Of a DNA stretch of 8,703 nucleotides, positions 5,463 through 8,703 are shown piece by piece. The stretch covers positions 1 through 8,703 of the forward strand of contig JBGPBY010000308.1 in the NCBI GenBank assembly GCA_041481485.1, written 5' to 3'. The notes beneath the pieces were generated by a model. That model saw only the letters and a program-made list of their open reading frames with translations. It did no database searches and was not told the origin of the DNA. How positions within the stretch are numbered: the stretch's first letter is position 1; the number at the start of each line of letters is the position of its first letter. A program made the translations under genes and the position numbers. This DNA comes from JBGPBY01 sp041481485. Lineage in GTDB: Bacteria; Acidobacteriota; Terriglobia; 20CM-2-55-15.

Positions 5463-5563
5463 CGGGATAAGTGGTACGTCAGGTGCGCAGCAAGGATTCC
5501 TGATACCCTTTTTAAGGATCTGTTGAGCGCCCTCTACATTCAAGCAGAGAATTGGGAGAGACC

Positions 5564-6466
5564 ATGAACAATTTCAAGAAGATCTTTGTCGCCATCGACT
5601 TCAGCCCCTCATCCGATGAGGCGCTGAGACAAGCGCACGTGCGAGCCGAGGCCAGCAGTGCCCATTTTGCGGTTTGTCACATTGTTCCCAACGAACTTCG
5701 CAGCGATCTGCTGTTTCCGCAGATTACAAAAGTAGCAGCATTGCAAATCCCGCTGGAACTGGCCCAGGTCTCGGAGGCTGTTTCCTCACGCGTGACTGAC
5801 ATCACTGGCCGCACGGACAATCAATTTGAGCTGATCGTCGATGATGGAGCGCCGCATGCACTTATTTTGAGTCACGCGGAAGATTGGTCCGCGGATCTTG
5901 TGGTAATGGGAAGCCACGGAGAGCACGGTACGGGTGATGCGCTTCTGGGAAGCGTCACCAACAGCGTGCTTCGACACGCCCATTGCCCGGTCCTGATTGT
6001 GCGCCCCGGAGAACGTTCCCCAAACATCGTTGTGGGGACCGACTTTTCCGACCCTTCAATGCCGGCGGTTCGGGCAGCGGCCAATGAGGCCGAACGTACG
6101 GGTGGCAAGTTGACGGTGGTTCACAGTCTGGATTTGATCTGGTCGGCGGCCTCGTATCCGGCTCTGGCGTTTGGAGGCGCTCCCTTCAATATTTCTGCCG
6201 AACAAATTACAGAATTGGAAGAGATCGCCAGAGGGCGGCTCGAACAATCGCTGTCAGAGGCAGGGATCGCCGGAGAGTGCCTCATTACCACAGGTCCCGC
6301 GGGAGCGGCGCTTGTGAATGTTGCCAATGAAGAGAAGTCCGAACTTATTGTGGTTGGGACTATTGGACGGTCCGGGTTACGGCGTGCATTGCTTGGCAGT
6401 GTTGCAGAATTTGTGTCCAGGCAGTCTTCATGTTCAGTTCTTGTCGTGCGCCGGCATCCGGAGTAG
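5564..6466 (+). CDS. Universal stress protein with two tandem UspA domains
   Basis: The 300-residue cytoplasmic protein is two UspA domains in tandem. Domain 1 (about 3-148) opens FKKIFVAIDFSPSSDEAL. Domain 2 (about 153-297) opens PNIVVGTDFSDPSMPAV. Both keep the ATP-binding pattern G-2x-G-9x-G-S: G116, G119, G129 and S130 in the first, and G265, G268, G278 and S279 in the second. Both domains are therefore predicted to bind ATP rather than belong to the non-binding UspA type. Tandem Usp proteins are linked to survival under oxidative, starvation or energy stress. The ATG at 5564 follows GGGAG (5554-5558); a TTG at 5552 is less likely. The superoxide dismutase gene begins 35 bases downstream, so the two are probably co-transcribed. 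Confidence 0.93.
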   Translation: MNNFKKIFVAIDFSPSSDEALRQAHVRAEASSAHFAVCHIVPNELRSDLLFPQITKVAALQIPLELAQVSEAVSSRVTDITGRTDNQFELIVDDGAPHALILSHAEDWSADLVVMGSHGEHGTGDALLGSVTNSVLRHAHCPVLIVRPGERSPNIVVGTDFSDPSMPAVRAAANEAERTGGKLTVVHSLDLIWSAASYPALAFGGAPFNISAEQITELEEIARGRLEQSLSEAGIAGECLITTGPAGAALVNVANEEKSELIVVGTIGRSGLRRALLGSVAEFVSRQSSCSVLVVRRHPE

Positions 6467-6501
6467 GAAATTCCGACAGCCTGCAAGGAAGGGGAGACGT
6501 C

Positions 6502-7128
6502 ATGAATCAATACAAATTACCTGATTTGCCATATGCCTACAGTTCTCTGGAACCCCATATTTCCGGCAAGATCATGGAACTGCATCACGCGAAGCATCAC
6601 GCCGCCTATGTCAAAGGCGCCAATTCCGCTCTGGATCAGCTCGATGAAGCGCGATACAAAGAGGATTTTTCACGCATTTCCGGTTTGGAACGCACGCTCG
6701 CATTCAATCTTTCCGGACACATTCTGCATTCCATTTTCTGGCAGAACCTGATGCCAAAGGGGGGAGGCGAACCCGGCGGAGAATTGGCCAATGCAATTCA
6801 AAGAGACTTTGGCAGCTTCGAGCATTTTCGAAAACAATTCAATGAGGTGGCCTCCACCATCATGGGTTCCGGATGGGCCGCGCTGGTTTGGGAACCGATT
6901 GGAAAAAGGCTGCTGATTACTCAGATCTACGACCATCAGTCCAATCTTGCGCAAGCGGGTGTACCGCTGGCAGTAATGGATGCATGGGAGCATGCGTACT
7001 ACCTTCAGTATCAGAATCGAAAAACTGAATTTTTCGAGAACATCTGGAATCTCTGGGACTGGCAGGATATCTCCGCACGCTTCTCATCCTCCCTGCAGTT
7101 GCGAGTGAATATCGAAAAAGCAGCATAA
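6502..7128 (+). CDS. Superoxide dismutase, Fe/Mn family
   Basis: This 208-residue cytoplasmic enzyme converts superoxide to oxygen and hydrogen peroxide. The four metal ligands are visible by alignment to E. coli SodA: H28 (ELHHAKHH), H76 (GHILHSIFW), D160 and H164 (MDAWEHAYYLQY). The helical N-terminal domain begins YKLPDLPYAYSSLEPHISG. Position 72 is Gly, as in Mn enzymes, where Fe enzymes often have Gln. The residue matching the outer-sphere Gln146 of E. coli SodA is His145 (YDHQSNL), so metal preference cannot be read by the simple Gln rule; it could use Mn, Fe or either. There is no signal peptide. ATG at 6502 follows GGGGAG (6491-6496); the open frame extends upstream into the usp gene but only as overlap. 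Confidence 0.95.
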   Translation: MNQYKLPDLPYAYSSLEPHISGKIMELHHAKHHAAYVKGANSALDQLDEARYKEDFSRISGLERTLAFNLSGHILHSIFWQNLMPKGGGEPGGELANAIQRDFGSFEHFRKQFNEVASTIMGSGWAALVWEPIGKRLLITQIYDHQSNLAQAGVPLAVMDAWEHAYYLQYQNRKTEFFENIWNLWDWQDISARFSSSLQLRVNIEKAA

Positions 7129-7241
7129 ACACATGCCCAGCGTTGATCGAATCTCTGAACAGGTATTCGGTCAACGTCACCTTTACCCGCCATTCCGTTC
7201 GTGTGACAATCACTGTTTACTTTGGAACTCCGAGGACAACC
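7129..7241 (+). promoter_or_regulatory. Spacer between the superoxide dismutase gene and argG
   Basis: These 113 bases contain an imperfect inverted repeat, CGTTGATCG (7141-7149) and CGGTCAACG (7168-7176), nine pairs with one G-T and an 18-base loop. It could be a weak operator or attenuator-like hairpin. I see no clear ArgR box or strong promoter. The argG frame is open through this spacer back to 7143, but the residues there do not resemble the family. GAGGA (7232-7236) is the likely ribosome binding site. Confidence 0.3.
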
Positions 7242-8567
7242 GTGAGCAATATTCTGCAATCTCTCCCTGTTGGCGAGCGTGTCGGCATCGCGTTCTCAGG
7301 CGGACTCGACACCAGCGCGGCAATCTACTGGATGCGCCAGAAAGGTGCGATCCCGTATTGTTACACCGCCAATCTCGGCCAACCCGACGAGAGCGACTAC
7401 GACGAGATTCCGCGCCGGGCCCTCGAATACGGCGCCGAAAAAGCACGCCTGATCGACTGCCGCACCCAACTCGTGCGTGAAGGACTCGCGGCCCTGCAAT
7501 GCGGCGCCTTTCACATCACCACTGCGGGCGTGCCGTACTTCAATACCACCCCGATTGGCCGTGCGGTTACCGGAACGATGCTGGTGGGAGCCATGAAGGA
7601 AGACGGCGTCGATATCTGGGGCGATGGCAGCACCTACAAAGGCAACGATATCGAACGATTTTACCGCTACGGTTTGATGGTCAATCCCAGCCTTCGCATC
7701 TACAAACCATGGCTGGATCAACGTTTCATTGACGAGCTCGGCGGCCGCAAGGAAATGTCCGAGCTGCTCGAAAAGGCCGGACTGCGTTACAAGATGAGCA
7801 AGGAGAAGGCGTACTCCACCGATTCCAACATCTGGGGCGCCACGCATGAAGCCAAGGACCTGGAGTTTCTCCACAACGGAATCCGGATTGTTGAACCCAT
7901 TATGGGTGTCGCGTCATGGCGAAGTGACATCAGCGTCGAGGCCGAAGAAGTCCACGTGCGATTTGAGGAAGGACTACCCGTCGCGCTAAACGGAAGGACA
8001 TTTTCCAGCCAGGTGGATCTGGTGCTCGAAGCAAACACGGTTGGAGGCCGTCACGGTCTCGGCATGTCGGATCAAATCGAAAATCGAATCATCGAAGCCA
8101 AGAGCCGCGGCATTTATGAAGCGCCGGCAATGGCGTTGTTTTTTATTGCCTACGAGCGGCTCATCACCGGCATTCACAATGAAGGCACCATTGAGCAATA
8201 TCATGGAATGGGACGCCGTCTCGGGCGGCTGCTTTATGAAGGACGCTGGTTCGATCCTCAGTCCATGATGCTGCGCGAGACTCTGCAGCGCTGGATTGCC
8301 AGAGCAATTACCGGTGAAGTGACGATCGAACTTCGACGCGGCAACGATTACTCGATACTGAATACCGAGAGTCCGAACCTGACATATGCTCCAGAACGCC
8401 TGACCATGGAAAAGGGCGAAGGCGCTTTCACACCGCAGGATCGCATCGGCCAGCTGACCATGCGAAATCTGGATATTTCCGACAGCCGGAGCAAACTGTT
8501 CGTCTACTCCAAGGCGGGCATGCTGGGCCCAAAGACGTTCGAAGGATTGAAACTGATCGAGGACTGA
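7242..8567 (+). CDS. argG: Argininosuccinate synthase, E. coli-type long form
   Basis: ArgG joins citrulline and aspartate using ATP to form argininosuccinate, the penultimate step of arginine synthesis. The 441-residue product aligns along almost its whole length with E. coli ArgG (447 residues). It has the ATP-pyrophosphatase loop AFSGGLDTS (17-25), YTANLGQPDE (41-50), NTTPIGRAVTGTMLVGAMKE (101-120), GDGSTYKGNDIERF (127-140), KMSKEKAYSTDSN, GGRHGLGMSDQIENRIIEAK and RRGNDYSILNT. This is the diverged longer ArgG subgroup rather than the about 400-residue form of most bacteria. GTG at 7242 with GAGGA five bases upstream gives SNILQSLPVGERVGIAFSGG, matching the family start. An upstream ATG at 7143 would add 33 unrelated residues. 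The C-terminus lacks the last few residues of the E. coli protein, a region that varies. Confidence 0.97.
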   Translation: MSNILQSLPVGERVGIAFSGGLDTSAAIYWMRQKGAIPYCYTANLGQPDESDYDEIPRRALEYGAEKARLIDCRTQLVREGLAALQCGAFHITTAGVPYFNTTPIGRAVTGTMLVGAMKEDGVDIWGDGSTYKGNDIERFYRYGLMVNPSLRIYKPWLDQRFIDELGGRKEMSELLEKAGLRYKMSKEKAYSTDSNIWGATHEAKDLEFLHNGIRIVEPIMGVASWRSDISVEAEEVHVRFEEGLPVALNGRTFSSQVDLVLEANTVGGRHGLGMSDQIENRIIEAKSRGIYEAPAMALFFIAYERLITGIHNEGTIEQYHGMGRRLGRLLYEGRWFDPQSMMLRETLQRWIARAITGEVTIELRRGNDYSILNTESPNLTYAPERLTMEKGEGAFTPQDRIGQLTMRNLDISDSRSKLFVYSKAGMLGPKTFEGLKLIED

Positions 8568-8606
8568 GACTGCAGGCGCGGTCTGTAACGCTGTTGCTTT
8601 GTGCGA

Positions 8607-8703
8607 TTCCCCAATGTAGGGGCGGTGTATTTACGCCCACCAATAGGGGGTAATGCCGCTTAACAAATTTTGGGGGGGATATTACCCCCCCACAATGGGG
8701 GAT
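8607..8703. repeat. G-rich imperfect repeats and hairpins, cut by the window end
   Basis: After argG come degenerate units beginning CCAATGTAGGGG (8611-8622), CCAATAGGGGG (8640-8650) and ACAATGGGGGAT (8692-8703). GGGCG (8620-8624) can pair with CGCCC (8634-8638). Further on, TGGGGGGG (8671-8678) pairs exactly with CCCCCCCA (8685-8692) around the loop ATATTA. There is no T-run after either hairpin, so a terminator role is uncertain. The TGTAGGGGCG wording is typical of short intergenic palindromic repeats. The array continues beyond the window and its unit cannot be defined. Confidence 0.5.

Larger units (their letters stand above)
5089..5563. other. Intergenic stretch with three palindromes
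   Basis: These 475 bases contain no clear gene. In order they hold a long terminator-like hairpin (5099-5159), palindromic element copy B (5181-5291), a possible minus-strand coding remnant (5272-5388), a second very long hairpin (5381-5462) and about 100 bases upstream of the stress-protein gene. The phrase CGCCCTCTACA (5529-5539) repeats the right-end motif of copy A. No clear promoter for the downstream gene was found. Confidence 0.6.

Noticed and set aside
6430..6501. Upstream start for the superoxide dismutase at 6430
   Set aside because: It would overlap the end of the usp gene and add a non-family extension. ATG at 6502 has a good ribosome binding site.
7141..7176. Inverted repeat before argG as an ArgR box
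   Set aside because: It does not resemble the AT-rich ArgR half-site pattern, and the 18-base loop is too long for a simple operator.
7143..7241. Upstream ATG start for argG
   Set aside because: The added 33 residues do not match the family, and a ribosome binding site and family-like N-terminus fit GTG at 7242.
7296..7874. 192-residue minus-strand frame inside argG
   Set aside because: It is a shadow of a strongly conserved argG sequence.
8671..8692. GC-stem hairpin with a GATATTAC loop resembling a rolling-circle replication origin of geminivirus or circovirus type
   Set aside because: The nonanucleotide TAATATTAC is not complete, the stem is a G homopolymer, no Rep gene is present and the context is chromosomal.

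Overview
The window looks like a chromosomal segment of a Gram-negative bacterium of moderate GC content. The C-terminus of a PstA-type phosphate permease, a Tat-type twin-arginine leader, secreted proteins with Sec-type leaders and an Escherichia-type long ArgG fit an Acidobacteriota-like or proteobacterial genome. I lean towards Acidobacteriota, but this is recognition-level inference. There is no phage gene, transposase, rRNA, tRNA or CRISPR array.

Layout. (1) 1-162: 3' end of pstA, followed by 379 bases of non-coding DNA holding a palindromic intergenic element (about 203-355). (2) 542-1093: a small secreted protein of unknown function, convergent with argA (1104-2393, minus strand; N-acetylglutamate synthase, first step of arginine synthesis) with only 10 bases between the stops. 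(3) 2486-3176, minus strand: a row of broken genes. The N-terminus of a Tat-exported ApbE-like flavin transferase runs out of frame into a fragment of unknown family, then into the C-terminus of another protein. Upstream of this row is an apparently intact TIGR00027-type SAM methyltransferase (3191-4042). (4) 4207-5088: a divergent gene for a membrane-anchored coiled-coil protein of unknown function. (5) 5089-5563: a gene-free stretch with three different long palindromes and a possible small coding remnant. (6) 5564-8567: a plus-strand run of a tandem universal stress protein, an Fe/Mn superoxide dismutase and argG (argininosuccinate synthase). (7) 8568-8703: G-rich imperfect repeats and hairpins that run off the end.

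Functional reading. The universal stress protein and superoxide dismutase genes are 35 bases apart and probably form an oxidative or general stress unit. ArgG follows after 113 bases. ArgA and ArgG catalyse an early and a late step of the same arginine pathway but lie on opposite strands and are not one operon.

The most unusual signal is in the intergenic DNA. Two elements (about 244-355 and 5181-5291) share nearly identical left and right ends and almost the same length, but carry unrelated core palindromes. A third palindrome (5381-5462) has a 31-bp perfect stem built from seven-base TGAACAN repeats. I found no clearly new protein system.
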